From NCBI GenBank assembly GCA_030762935.1, contig CM060895.1:32540501-32604500 (forward strand): a stretch of DNA of 64,000 nucleotides, read 5' to 3'. Of this stretch, positions 10,558 through 22,290 are shown in pieces (the stretch's first letter is position 1; each line of letters starts with the position of its first letter). Under the pieces are notes generated by a model. It was not told where the DNA came from. It searched no databases and was given only the letters and a program-made list of their open reading frames with translations. The DNA is from Hymenopus coronatus. Lineage: Eukaryota > Arthropoda > Insecta > Mantodea > Hymenopodidae. The translations under genes and the position numbers were made by a program.

Positions 10558-12112
10558 CGAGGGATGATCAGAAACCAAGGTTACAGGTCCCATATTCTTA
10601 GTGGTTTGTCTTTCACAGCGAACTTGATAGTGTGAGGTAATCTAATACATGAAGTTGGCAACTGTTCAGAGTTTCGGACAACTGCTACCTACAGCGCTAC
10701 TGCAAGGAAAGCACGAATGGAAAACTGGACGCGCAGAATTATTAGATTTCTGTAGGTGAAACGTGTAACCGCGGTTGACATTCGCCAGGTGAAGAAACTT
10801 ATGGAGAGACTGTAATGTCTCGCCAGCATGTCGCAGGATCGTGTCGAAAGTTTGCGGCCGGTAGAGAAAACGTCACCAACGAGAATCGCAGTGACCGACA
10901 TAGCACGCTATCCTCAAATTTAAACACAGCTTGCATGGAGGAACTGATTCAGGACAATTGGAGGATCAACTGGCGGTAGTACTAGGAATGTATTTTGGAA
11001 GAATTCATCACATTATTCACTGATACTCTCAATACCGGAAAGTTTGTTGCCGATGGGTTCCATGAAATCTGTCCAACCAACATAAGGAGAAGCACATGGG
11101 GAAAGTATGCAACTTTTACAACAGTTTCACACGCATGGGAACAGTTTTCTTCACCGCATTCTCACAGTGATCACTGACCGATACTGCGAGACCATGACAC
11201 GATTAAGCGAAGCAATCACAAGGAAACGGCCAGGACTCTACCGGGAAGGTGATGGGCACAGTGTTTTGGGTCAGCGCATGTGTCATACTCGTGGAGTTTT
11301 TGAAAAGAGGGCACACAGTGATCACTGACCGATACTGCGAGACCATGACACGATTGCGCGAAGCAATCAGAAGGAAACGGCCAGGACTCTACCGGGAAGG
11401 AGATGGACACAGTATTTTGGGACAGCGCGTGTGTCATGCACGTGGAGTTTTTTGGATCACTGAGTGATCACAGTGCTCACTGACCGATACTGCGAGACCA
11501 TGACCCGATTAAGCGAAGCAATCAGAAGGAAATGGCCAGAACTCTACCGGAAAGGTGATGGACATAGTGTTTTGAGACAGCGCGTGTGTCATGCACGTGG
11601 AGTTTTTGGATCAGTGAGTGATCACAGTGCTCACTGACCGATACTGCGAGACCATGACACGATTAAGCAAAGCAATCAGAAGGAAACGGCCAGGACTCTA
11701 CCGGAAAGGTGATGGACACAGTGTTTTGGAACAGCGCGTGTGTCATAATCGTGGAGTTTTTGAAAAGAGGGCACACAGTGATCACTGACTGACACTGCAA
11801 GACCATGACACGATTGCGCGAAGAAATCAGAAGGAAACATCCAGGACTCTACCGGGAAGGTGATGGACACAGTGTTTTGGGACAGCGCGTGTGTCATACT
11901 TGTGGAGTTTTTGGATCACTGAGTGATCATAGTGATCACTGACCGATACTGCGAGACCATGACACGATTGCGCGAAGCAATCAGAAGGAAACATCCAGGA
12001 CTTCTCATCAAAGGTGTCATCTTCCTTCATGACAACGAGCGACCTCATACAGCCCAGAAGTCACTAAACTGTTGAAGCGGTTCGCTGAGATATTATCAAT
12101 CGCCCCCCCCCC
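10558..12112 (+). pseudogene. Mariner-family transposase relic with internal tandem amplification
   Basis: Established family: mariner transposases (D,D34D) of cut-and-paste elements. Seen here: a probable left terminus GAGGGATGATCAGAAACC at about 10560; the N-terminal helix-turn-helix region in broken frames (10770-10980), including SRQHVAGSCRKFAAGRENV from 10818; the linker HIIH and RKVCCRWVP (about 11008-11062); a catalytic-core segment around ILVEFLKRGHTV and RYCETMTRLREAIRRKRPGL; and GLLIKGVIFLHDNERPHTA (about 11998-12055), which carries the second catalytic Asp. Stops and frameshifts are frequent. The element breaks off at a C run (12102-12111); the third Asp and right terminus are missing. 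The core segment is repeated in tandem (separate entry). It cannot encode an active enzyme. Confidence 0.85.
11160..12005 (+). repeat. About six tandem copies of a ~151-157 bp mariner segment
   Basis: The block holding CACTGACCGATACTGCGAGA, CGAAGCAATCAGAAGGAAAC and GTGATGGACACAGTGTTTTG recurs with successive starts near 11248, 11399, 11554, 11708 and 11859, with partial units at each end. Unit lengths are 151, 155, 154 and 151, so the frame is not kept. The unit corresponds to the transposase stretch between the first and second catalytic Asp. Units differ by only a few substitutions and small indels. Confidence 0.92.
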
Positions 12113-12647
12113 ATTTTTTACCACCAGAATTGGAACCCCTGACCACATTAAGGAATATCCAAACATATAATTCTTGGCATATGATTAAATGTTTTTTGGT
12201 TGATTCGAAGTTGCAGACATGTCGTCGTCTCCATGAAAACATCTGCTTAAAACTGCTATTCGACATAAAATAATTCGTAATAATTTTGCTTACTTGTGTT
12301 TCCTGGGAACAGCTTCACAACGAATCACATGAGCAGGAACAATTCGGCATCTGAAAAGACAAAAGAACAACTTTTGTCAGCATCCATAGCAGAGTATACA
12401 TGCGAACAAATACCACACTATACGACAAACGTGATAATAAAGGAAATACAGACAAAAATAATACAGGATGTTAGGGGTATGAGTGTGCAGATTTTACGTG
12501 CTAGCAGATCCAAATAAGACTAATAATAAAATCCAATAACAATTTCATCTATCTTGAAAGGTAACGAAGAAACTCAATATTATTGAATGAATACATAGTC
12601 TGGCAACAGAGTGGGACTTAAGAGCATAATTTTTTATTTTGGTTTGC
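12113..12647. other. No recognisable feature
   Basis: Begins just after the C run that ends the mariner relic. A 73-codon open frame (12296-12517) lacks a recognisable motif and is probably chance. Confidence 0.35.
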
Positions 12648-12745
12648 GTCAGCTAAAATTGTAATTCCTGTTGGAATAGCAATAATTATAGTAGCTGCTG
12701 TAAAATATGCTTGTGTATCTACCTCTATTCATACTGCCAATGTTT
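12648..12745 (-). pseudogene. NUMT: fragment of mitochondrial cox1
   Basis: On the minus strand the sequence GTAGATACACAAGCATATTT, then TTACAGCAGCTACTATAATT, then ATTGCTATTCCAACAGGAAT encodes VDTQAYFTAATIIIAIPTGI. This matches the strongly conserved cytochrome c oxidase subunit I segment around D-T-R-A-Y-F and P-T-G-I. A TGA read as Trp (mitochondrial code) precedes it, and a 1 bp frameshift follows PTGI. Only about 100 bp can be aligned by eye. It is a nuclear mitochondrial insert, not a functional gene. Confidence 0.7.
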
Positions 12746-13059
12746 TGTTTTGGTTTGTGATTAAAATCTGGTTCGCCACATACCTGTGTGTTTATTATCA
12801 TTAGCGAGAGGTGGGTGGTTTTCTTTCAAGCTATCCGATCGTATACACAAAACCTGTTCTAAAAGTTGCGCAAAAGGCTCCGCGTAAGACTTAGCCTGAT
12901 GATCAAAGATAAAGCAAATTCAAATGTGTGTTATGGAAATACCTGCATCAGGTGTACCGTGGAACAATTAAATTAAAGCCACGTCTTTACTAAACACGAA
13001 ATTGATTAATTGTCAATTACTGCAACGTATATGTTAATTACAGAAGATGCTCACAATGT
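12746..13059. other. No recognisable feature
   Basis: No repeat block or coding motif recognised. Confidence 0.3.
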
Positions 13060-13175
13060 GCTCCGTTAGAAAATATGCAGGCAATTTTGCCCTACCCTCG
13101 TTAGAGCTTCTGCGTTCTGCCCAAGCAGCTTCTTCAAATGTCCCCAAAAATAATAATCTATAGGATCGAGCTTTG
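13060..13175 (-). pseudogene. C-terminal fragment of a Tc1/mariner-type transposase
   Basis: The minus-strand frame (13323-13066) contains LDPIDYYFWGHLKKLLGQ at about 13170-13117. This resembles the conserved end of the DDE domain (SPDLxPxDxFLWGxLK), including the third acidic residue. Residues upstream do not match, so only this piece survives. It lies in inverse orientation to the mariner at 10.6-12.1 kb and appears to belong to a different lineage. Confidence 0.55.
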
Positions 13176-13485
13176 CAAAAAGCAAGATACATATATAGAC
13201 ACTCTTGATTTGTAAGGCTGCAACAGTTCCGAATGCATTCAGATCCAGATATTGTGCATTACTGTCAACATTTCTCACCTTCCGCTCTACATACAAGACC
13301 AATATGGAGTATTTGCTAAGCATATGACTACCACTTTATTCCAGTAGACACCCGAATAAAGTCATGGCTGATGGAAGAAATCGGAAAAGCACGAATACTC
13401 ATATCTTGTAGCTCTATCTCGCTATTCTAATTGCAGAAGTAAACGATAAAAAAAGTGGTGACATTCGCAACCAAACATTTATTTT

Positions 13486-14342
13486 TATTTTCTCTACACA
13501 TACTATGTACATAGTGTACAGAGAAGGTGTTGCACTGCACCCAAAAATCGATACCGAGATTTCAGCGGAAATATATGTTTCAGGGTCTCCTGTATCCATA
13601 AAAAGCATTTTCACAAAAAGGTCCGCGCATGTGTGTATGTGTGTCCGTGTGTCCGCGTGTCCGTGTGCCTGTGAACACGATAACTCAAAAACGAAAAGTC
13701 GGTAAAATACCAAACTTGGTATTTAAGTTTATTATCTTCCAGGAATGCGATACGAAGATTTTGAGACAAATCCCCCACAAATCGCACTTTTCATGGAATT
13801 TTTTTCCGAATTTTGATTTCATCAAAAATGGTCCTAAGATTTTGATTAAAATATCGTATATTAAAGATATTTATCTGACAAATACAATGTATATCTTTAA
13901 TTTTCTGGGAATAGTCTCAAAAGCTTACTTTATTCTGGATGAAATTGACGGAATTTTGCATAACCGTTAAACCGTAAGAGATAGATAAAAACTTACTACA
14001 CAAAAAATGAAGAGCACGTTAAAATGCACAATTTATGTTATATACATTTTTTTCGTGGAGTTGGTCATTTTTGAGATATTCCTTGTGTTTAGTTTCAGCT
14101 TTGAAAAACTTATACCTTTCTATACAGGAATCTGTCAAATCCTGTTAAACAAACAAAGGAAGTTGTCACATAGCAACCATACTATTACTTTAACCTATGC
14201 TACTCCACTTTCAAGAAAGCAAGTAATTAAACTATTTCTGTTAATTTGTTCTGGATTAGCATGAAGTAAATAGAAGCATAAGCTTTCTAACAATAATTTA
14301 TAGCAGAGATGTAGAGAAGGTCTTGTGAATGGAACACATTAG
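13486..14342 (-). mobile_element. HCE copy 7 (subfamily A, complete)
   Basis: Window-strand start TTATTTTCTCTACACATACT, then a hairpin with arms around GTACAT, ending GTCTTGTGAATGGAACACAT before a T run of about 20. The complementary frames at 13629-13970 and 14007-14264 are among the longest examples of the two recurrent HCE frames. Confidence 0.88.
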
Positions 14343-15357
14343 TTTTTTTTTTTTTTTTCTATTCTGTTTTAAGTCGCTTTAACAATTCTGTCATAAGGCT
14401 ACGGAGAATTTCGGTAAGGTACCTCGTTTACGGTATGTGGGGGACAGTAGCCTTTTAAGGTGTCATCCCCCGTTCCATATGACCTTCACTTAGCAGCAAA
14501 CAGGTGTTAAGCATGCCGTACTGTCACTAAGTCAGATAAGTACGTGCTGCTAGACTTTTAAGGTCTCATCTCTTCACACCATTCTTACATTTAGCTCCGC
14601 GACGACCACATAGAGCTAGGAGTGCCGTCCGGCCTGCTGCTTGCACTATCTATGGACAGATGCCAGCACAATCCCAATTACCATCTTTGGTAAAGGTTTC
14701 GCAGGGCGTCTAGATTGAAAATGTTGAAAATACTAACCTGAACAATAAAAATAGAACCCGTGTCTTGTAATAGATGTGATCACTTTGAGTTGCTGTGGCC
14801 CTCCCTAATTGAGCCAGTTTCTTATATATAAAACTCGTCGCTAAAGATAAACAGCACACTCCATATTGTAATTTTTACGAACGCACAAACCATATTGCCA
14901 ACCTATTTTTTTCACGAAATCCGCGAGCCATCTGTACTAATAGAGGCATTGCAGATTCTAGTTCAATTTTAGATTTGACTCTGCCATTGGTCGATGCACA
15001 AGGAGACAAAACGAACGGAAAACTGTGCATTTCGCATTGGAAAGCAGAACCGATCTTCAGAAAGTCCATTTTCACCCCTTATTTCGTTCTAATTAATTTA
15101 TATACACCTAATCTAACGTAACCTACTCTCGACGAAATCTCGAAACCTGTCTTCACCTGTTAGGTAGCCATATTTCTGCGTAACCAATAGTCATCTCGCG
15201 GTATTATCTTTATCAATGTTGGCAGCCACTGCTATAATGAATTATAGAGAGGAAACTAAAAACTTGTAAACAACTACATGAGCGATCCTAACGGCCGAAT
15301 AATATACTATGCAATCTGGAATAAAGACCCCATCTGTTTTCAGTATTAATATTGTTT
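14343..15357. other. Unassigned sequence, partly GC-richer
   Basis: Two similar short strings, CCTTTTAAGGTGTCATC (14451) and CTTTTAAGGTCTCATC (14556), may be remnants of a repeat. No coding motif was recognised. A 66-codon minus frame at 14875-15075 has no family signature. Confidence 0.3.
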
Positions 15358-15520
15358 TAGGCTGCAGGAGAAACTTTGGGTCGTGGTATTAAATATCCAA
15401 TTAAGTATTCATCTTGGCGACTGAGGGAAGCCGGATTGGCCAGATTCGTCGGCCTATGGGATTTAAACCCAGGAGTACGGGCCAGAGATGTTACCGGCTG
15501 AACTATTCCGCTTGGTGAAA
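15358..15520 (-). repeat. Probable tRNA-derived SINE (singleton family)
   Basis: On the minus strand, AAGCGGAATAGTTCAGCCGG resembles an A box and CTGGGTTTAAATCCCATAGG a B box with a T-arm stem. A body of about 90 bp follows. No second copy was noticed in the window. Confidence 0.45.
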
Positions 15521-15535
15521 CAAATGTTTGTATTT

Positions 15536-16359
15536 TTACTTTCTCTACACGTACTATGTATATAGTGTGCAGAGAAGGTATTGTAATGCTCCCAAAAATT
15601 CGATACCGAGATTTCACCGGAAATACATGTTTTGAGGCCCCTTAATAAAAACATTTTTACAAAAAGGTCCTGTGTGTGTGGGTGGGTAGCATAGCTCAAA
15701 AACGAAAAGTGCGTTAAAAACCAAACTTGGTATTTAGATTTGGGATCTTCCAAGGATACGACACGAAGATTTTCAAGAAAATCCCCCCATCCCCAACTAC
15801 CCTTTACATGGAACTTTTTTCGACAAATTTGATTTTCTCGAAAATAGCTATATCGATTTTGATTAAAATACCGTGTATAGAAGATATTTACCTGACAAAT
15901 AAAATGTATATCTTGAATTTTCTGGGAATAGCCTCTGAAGACTATTCTGGATGAATTTTACGCAATTTTGCAAATTACCGTACGAGATACACAAAAACTT
16001 ACCACACAAAAAATGTAGAACATATTAAAACAAACAATTTGTGTGATATACATTTTTTTCGTGGAGTTGATCATTTTTTAGGTATTCCTTGTTATTGGTT
16101 TCAGCTTTGAAAAACATACTTTTCTCATACAGGAAGTTTTCAACTTCTGTTCATATAAACAAAGGAACTTCAGTCACATAGCAACCAGCTTCTATCACTT
16201 TAACCTATGATACTCCCTTACCTCGCTTCTGCTTATAAGGAAGCAAGTAATTTCTGATAATTTTTTCACGATTAGGATGAAGTAAATTGAAGCATTATCT
16301 TTTTAACAATAATATGCTGCAGAGATGTAGAGAAAGTCATGTGAATGGAACACACCAGA
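15536..16359 (-). mobile_element. HCE copy 8 (subfamily A, complete, short CA tract)
   Basis: Opens TTACTTTCTCTACACGTACT and closes GTCATGTGAATGGAACACAC. The microsatellite is short (TGTGTGTGTGGGTGGG) and the following block reads ATAGCTCAAAAACG in place of GATAACTCAAAAACG, a variant shared with several other copies. Confidence 0.88.
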
Positions 16360-16896
16360 TTCTTTTTAGATTAAGTGCATAAAACGAGGTCCTGGTGCCT
16401 CCAGTTCATTTAAAAAAAAACTATTAGAATAACTGAAGAAGCAAATGAAATAAACATTTGCAATACGTTATATAAAACAATTATAAAACATTACATGTTA
16501 CCTGTTGAAATTGGAAATTTCTATTAATTTTAATGACTGTAGGTGAACCACTGCGTGAATAACCATTTATAACATATATTATTCATACAAATTGCTGTTT
16601 AACCACTAGCGTGCTGTTAAAATTGAAACAATGCATTAATGCTTAAGTGGAACGAGCAATACAAGCGACAGAATAAAGCCAGTAATTCATTGTTACGTCA
16701 CGGGCTAAATTAAATTAGATTACAGGAACGTTATTGGGGCTATCCCTCAGTTTAAGGGCGTGTTAAGTGACATGCATTTGGGCAGGCATCTTGATAATTA
16801 CGTGCATTATCATAGTTCATTCCCTAAATTAGTGGTAGATGGCACTTGGGAGTACTACTTTGCTGAAGTCTTCACATACACCAGAAAATTCGTAGA
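16360..16896. other. No recognisable feature
   Basis: AT-rich sequence between an HCE and a candidate TTAA element. Confidence 0.3.
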
Positions 16897-17445
16897 TTAA
16901 GGTGACACGAAGTGTTCTTTTTGAGAAATTTTGGTCAAAAGTGTAATTTTGGAAGTTAAAAAAAGTGCACAACATTAAAGCAGTATCTGCAAATACTTAT
17001 TTTCCTATTACAGATGTAACACACGTTTTTGGACGATATTTTTAAAGCGTTCCGTTGTTTAATTTACCTTCCTTTTCAAATTTTCTTGCTTCAATTTATT
17101 TTTTATTTTCCTAATATGCTATATCTGTTTTCTTCCACAAAAATACAGCTAGAAAATTGGTAATTTTCTCAAAAACAGTTCAAAATATATGTAATATTAA
17201 TTTATGTTTGAAAATTTGATATCCGACAAAGAAAAGTTTTAAAAAATTAATTAGCACAATCATGCATTTTTTTCTTTGGTATTCTTTCCCACAGTGTGAT
17301 ATTATATATAGAGTCTTCAGATCAATCGTTTGCCCATGCATTACGTCATTACTAGCTAGCGAGTTTATCACGCATTGCCTCTTGCAGAGAACTAGTGAAA
17401 GATGCGTAGAAAGGGTGGATGTCAACAGTTTTAAGGTCACCTTAA
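16897..17445. mobile_element. Candidate short TTAA-bounded DNA element
   Basis: TTAAGGTGACACGAAG at the left and AAGGTCACCTTAA at the right form a 10-11 bp inverted terminus including the flanking TTAA. The interior (549 bp in all) has no transposase motif. The short match makes this tentative. The better-supported analogue is at 49649-50393, whose ends also start TTAAGG-GAC. TTAA duplication is known for piggyBac and Kolobok elements. Confidence 0.35.
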
Positions 17446-18432
17446 TGAAATGGTACTTAAATCGCACTTTTCAATATTTACATTTGGAACATTTGCTTGC
17501 CTCTCGTAAACTCACAATTGCAGCATTATGCTGATGGGTAACCTAATCTTTCAGTTCAGCCATGCAAATTCTGTAATCGGTTGTCACTTCCATCTCGCGT
17601 GAAAAGGGCGCACACAAAATATACTGTAAAACAGCTCTACACTGCCTAGTACATCAACCTGTTTACAAAGTCGACAATGCATGCAGTCCAAGGTTCAATT
17701 CCTCACTTCCGCTCTGTGAAATGCGGCTCACTGAACTAATAATGACGGCATGCATTTAAACTCAGTGGCGCTAAAACCGAATATATCTGAAGTACTATAG
17801 AAAAATATAAACTAGAAAATTTGTGACAAGGCTAGTCAGAAATGCATTAATAAAAAACAAGAGTTTGGCGTATATATATATATATATATATATCTGTAGG
17901 ACAAGATAGATTTTGATTATAGATAATTGAATCAAATAAATTATTTAATATATCCAGAATAATAAGACATTTAATTGAAACTTGGTATGAATACTTCTTT
18001 TATTGTCCGTAATATCTGTGCAAAAAATTAAAGCTGTAACTTTGATACGTCAGAAAATCACTTTTATCACTTGCGAGTCAACTTACATGAACATACTTCG
18101 GAAAAACTTCAGTTTCAATTCCGTTATAGATTTTTTATTAAGGAAACGTTAGTTCAGCGGAGTTTGCTTTATTTCTCTATAAATAATTTTTACCATATAT
18201 AGAGATAGTATTTTCGTAAGAGACTCTGATCTTGCACTTACACCTCACGACTTGACCCTCCCCCCGGAAAGGAAGGGAGAAAGTGAGAAGAGAATTTGAG
18301 CGGCCGGAACCAGGACAGACAGTTTTTAGGAATCGCACAAGTAGACGGGGAACCCTCGCCACATATTAGTTTATCCAATGCCTCTAGATAGGACAGTCCG
18401 TTTATCCCAGAGACCACCTGAAGGCTAAAGTT
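17446..18432. other. Unassigned AT-rich sequence with a small TA microsatellite
   Basis: Contains a (TA)n run at about 17872-17893. No gene was recognised. A GC-richer patch at 18240-18350 contains no identifiable domain. Confidence 0.35.
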
Positions 18433-18666
18433 TCACTGAAAGCACCGTTTGCTCTGCCACGCTGCACCAAAACACCAACAGAGAAACCCTGAAATAGACC
18501 AGACGGAGTGAATGATAAATGAAACGATATGGAGAAGCAGGAAGTAAGGGGGATTAGGGAAACCATTCCAGCATTCCTCGAGAAACCCCGGATAAAACCC
18601 TCGGGAATTCAGCGAACCGAATGTGAATCGCACACTTAACGCCGCGCCACCGCGTTCGCAACCCTA
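18433..18666 (-). repeat. tRNA-like SINE, singleton family
   Basis: The minus strand begins GCGAACGCGGTGGCGCGGCG with a T-arm-like GGTTCGCTGAATTCCCGAGG. A body follows with TTTATCCGGGGTTTCTCGAG and GGAATGGTTTCCCTAATCCC. The 3' boundary is not clear. Confidence 0.5.
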
Positions 18667-18717
18667 TCATGAAAATAATTAATCTATCCAAGGATGCCCC
18701 CAACATGTGTTGACGCG

Positions 18718-18930
18718 TCAACTTTGGTATTTAACAGAATTTTTGTTTTGGAGTTATGCTGTTTACAAACAACCCCCCCCCCACATACATATGAAACTTT
18801 CTTTCTAAAATGCTTATTTTGGGTTTAGAGTTCTCAAAAAATATTCTTCCGGTGAAAAGTCGGTATCGAAGTTTTGAGTGCAATGAAACTCCTGTTTTAT
18901 GTACTATGTACATATTAGAGAAAGTGTAAA
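18718..18930 (+). mobile_element. HCE copy 9, 3' fragment
   Basis: Only the last 210 bp remain: TTTGGTATTTAAC, a C-rich spacer (ACAACCCCCCCCC) where other copies have CACACA, TCGGTATCGAA, and a degenerate end TACTATGTACATATTAGAG. It sits head-to-tail directly before copy 10. Confidence 0.75.
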
Positions 18931-18937
18931 ACAAAAA

Positions 18938-19804
18938 TCTGATGTGTTCCATTCACATGACCTTCTCTACATCTCTGCAACAAATTATTGTTGATAAGCT
19001 TATGCTCTATTTACTTCATGCTTATCGAGAAAAAATTAGCAGAAATAGTCTTATTACTTGCTTCCTTGTAAGTAGAAGTGAAATAAGGGAGTACCATATG
19101 TTAAAGTGATAGTCAAAAGCTGGTTGCTAGGTAACTTAAGCTCCTCTGTTTATATGGACAGGAACGGACACTTTCCCGCATAAGAAAAGTAATTTTTTTA
19201 AAAGCCAAAACCAATAACAAGGAATATCTCAAAAACGATCAACTCCGCGAAAAAAATGTACATGACATTAATTGTGTGTTTTATTGTGATCTATATTTTT
19301 TGGGCAGTAAGTTTTTGTATATCTCTTACGGTTTATCGTTTATGCAAAATTCAATAAAAATGATGCAGAATAAAGAGGCATTTAGAGTGTATTCACAGAA
19401 AATTAAAGATATAAATGTTAATTTGCATTTTAATATCTTTAATATAGAAGATTTTAATCAAAATTGTTAGAGCCAGTTTTGAGAAAATAAACATTTCCGA
19501 ATTTTTTTTTCATGTAAAGGATAGTTTGGGGTGGGTGATATTTCTTAAAAATTTTCGTGTCGCATCCTTGGGCGATACCAAACTTTAAATACTTGGTATT
19601 TAACGGTGTTTTCGTTTTTGGCTATGCTCACTACATACACTCGCACATACACGGACCTTTTTCCAGAAGTGTTTTTTTTTTTTTTTTTTGATTCAGGGGT
19701 ACCCAAAGCATATTATCGGTGAAATCTCGGTATCGAACTTTTGGTGGAATACAATACGTTCTGTATCCACTATGTACTTTGTACATGCGGGATAGAGAAA
19801 GTAA
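18938..19804 (+). mobile_element. HCE copy 10 (complete)
   Basis: Starts TCTGATGTGTTCCATTCACA, only a few A-rich bases after copy 9. It ends TGCGGGATAGAGAAAGTAA with a variant hairpin (TATCCACTATGTACTTTGTACATGCGGGATA across about 19763-19795) intermediate between subfamilies A and B. Confidence 0.87.
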
Positions 19805-19811
19805 AGAAATA

Positions 19812-19928
19812 CTCTGGGGAGAATAGGGAATTGTCTGGGCTGCAGAAAAATCCCTACCTCAGTCCGGAATCGAACCCGGTACCCCTCGTACATCAGGCAT
19901 GTGCTCTATCGACTGAGCCGGCAGCTGT
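19812..19928 (-). repeat. tRNA-derived SINE, singleton family
   Basis: Minus strand: GCCGGCTCAGTCGATAGAGC (A box), CATGCCTGATGTACGAGGGG (anticodon-arm region) and ACCGGGTTCGATTCCGGACT (B box), followed by a short tail region. It abuts the 3' end of copy 10. The head is a well-preserved tRNA shape, but the trailing body marks it as a SINE rather than a tRNA gene. Confidence 0.65.
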
Positions 19929-20401
19929 TAGGTCTTATTACAAATATGTTATAATAGGTTTATGCACAAAACCTCTAGTGGTATTAATTAATTATTTTGA
20001 CTGTTTGCGAATATAATACGTTGTTGTTATTATAATACACACATTTATATTATGATACAAGAGGTAAAACTGACTTTCCGTTGCTGGTATGTTTTTAAAA
20101 ACAAGCCCAGAGCAATTTTTGTGTTCCTGCCAACAAAATAAAGCTACGCATCATAAGGTATTTTTCTAACCACCCCTTAAAACATGATATAAAATAGCTC
20201 TAAATAATAATTCTAAAGGTTATTGTAATTATATTCCGTCGTTACAAAAATCGCACTTCGCCAGTCATTTTTTTCATGCCACGTCGGTTTTGCTTTTTGT
20301 TGTACCACGAGGAACACTATAGGCTCGATTAATGGTACTGGTTTGTGATATTCAATATCCATTCTTGTATTTATTAGGCAATTGAGGAAACCATGAAAAA
20401 A

Positions 20402-21286
20402 CTGCTGATGTGTTACACTTACATGGCTTTCTCTAGCCACTCTACAAACAAACTTCTTACGAAAGGTAATTCTTTTTCAACACCATACTAATCAAGATAA
20501 ACATTAGCAGAATTGTATAACATAGTTCCTCATAAGTAGACTGGAACTAAGGGAACACACTATGCTAAAGCGATAGTCAAATATTCCAAAAGGCTGTCGC
20601 TATACGATTGTCAATTCAAATCACTTCTTTGCTTGGCCAGGAGTAGAACAAAAATAAAACAGACTGAGAAAAGTATAAGTACTTCACAATTGAAACAAAT
20701 AACAAGGAATACATCGAAAACGGTAAGCTCCACGAAAAAAACGTATATGACAACTTGTGTATTTTAACATCTACCTTTTTTGTAAATTAAGTTTCCGTCT
20801 ATCTCTTATGGTTTATCAGTTATCTTATAGTTTAGAAAAAAACATTAAGGATAAAGAGATTTTTAGAGGCTATTCCCAAAAAATTCAAAAAATGAATTTT
20901 ATTTGCCATATAAATACGGTATTTTAATTAAAATCGTTGGAGCCATTTTTGAAAAAATTAAAATTTTAGAACATTTTTTCATGTAAAGGGTAGTTGGGTG
21001 TGAAGGGATTTTCCTCAAAATCTTCGTTTCGCATCTTTGAAAGATACTAAACTTATATACCAAATTTGGTATTTTACCGACTTTTCGTGTTTGTTATCGT
21101 GTTCACAGACAAACGGACACACACGCACACACACACAAAGATGGACTTTTTTTGTAAAAACATTTGTTTTTGTTTATACATGGAGCCCTAAAACATCTAT
21201 TTCCGGTGAAATCTTGGGATGACATTTTTTGTCGGAATACAATACGTTCTGTATACACTATTGTATAGTCGTATAGAGAAAATAAT
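20402..21286 (+). mobile_element. HCE copy 11 (subfamily B 5' part, degraded 3' hairpin)
   Basis: Begins TGCTGATGTGTTACACTTAC and carries the TTGGCCAGGAGTAGAAC marker. It ends CGTATAGAGAAAATAAT with a shortened hairpin (TATACACTATTGTATAGTCGTATA over about 21252-21275). The CA tract is ACGGACACACACGCACACAC. Confidence 0.83.
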
Positions 21287-21496
21287 GAAATATACTTATC
21301 AAGAATAAAGTAATGTGTGCTAAACACTTAAATTTAATCATATTTTTTCGTACTTAATATTATATTAACCATAAAAAGTAAAGATTTACGTTACGGAAAC
21401 ATATTTTAAACCATTAGAAAGATATGATAAATTTAGTCTGATAAGTTGATCTCATATGTAGAGTAAGTAAAACACAAATTGAATATAATTAAAAAA

Positions 21497-22290
21497 TCTT
21501 ATGTGTTCCATTCACAGGACTTTCTCTATTTCTGTGTAACAAATTATTGTTAGTAAGCTTATTCTTCTATTTACTTAATGCTAATCGAGAAAAAATTAGC
21601 AGAAATAGTCTTATTAGTTACATCCTTGTAAATAGAACCGAAATATGGGAGTATCATAGGTTAAAGTGAAGTCAAAACCTGGTTGCTATGGACTGAAGTT
21701 CCTTTGTTTGTATGGACACGAATTCACAAATTCCTGTATGAGAAAAGTACAAGTTTTTCAAAGCTGAAACCAAAACAAGGAATATCTCAAAAAGGACCAA
21801 CTCCTCGAAAAAAAATTATATAACATAAATTGTGAGTCTTAATGTCCTCTACATTTTTTGTGGGGTAAGTTTTTGTCCATTTCTTACGGTTTAGCAGTTA
21901 TGCAAAATTCATCCAGAATAAAGTAGTCTTTAGAGGCTATTCCCAGAAAATTGAAGATATACATATTATTTGTCAGGTAAATATCTTTAATGTACGATAA
22001 TTTAATCAAAATCGTTAGAGCGATTTTTGAGAAAATCCAAATTTTCGAAAAAAAGTTCCATATAAGGGGTAGTTAGGGGTGAGGGGATTTTCTTGAAAAT
22101 CTTCGTGTCGCATCCTAGGAAGATACCAAACTTAAATACCAAAATAAAATACCAAGTTCCAAAAATGTTTTTTTTTTGGATTCAGGGGGACCCAAAACAT
22201 GTATTTCCGGTGAAATCTCGGTATTGAATTTTTAGTGTAATACAATACCTACTCTATACACTATGTGCATAGTTCGTATAGAGAAAGTAA
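21497..22290 (+). mobile_element. HCE copy 12 (subfamily A, internal deletion)
   Basis: Starts TCTTATGTGTTCCATTCACA and ends TTCGTATAGAGAAAGTAA. The microsatellite and surrounding block (about 90 bp) are missing: AATACCAAG at about 22155 joins straight to TTCCAAAAATGTTTT. It is a copy that lacks the CA tract altogether. Confidence 0.87.

Noticed and set aside
10689..10901. Minus-strand open frame of 70 codons
   Set aside because: It is antisense to the recognisable mariner N-terminal region.
19845..19928. A functional tRNA gene
   Set aside because: The A and B boxes are good, but a SINE-type body follows, and the same is true of the other tRNA-like heads (8831, 28633, 41200, 48960, 59007). 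All are annotated as SINEs.
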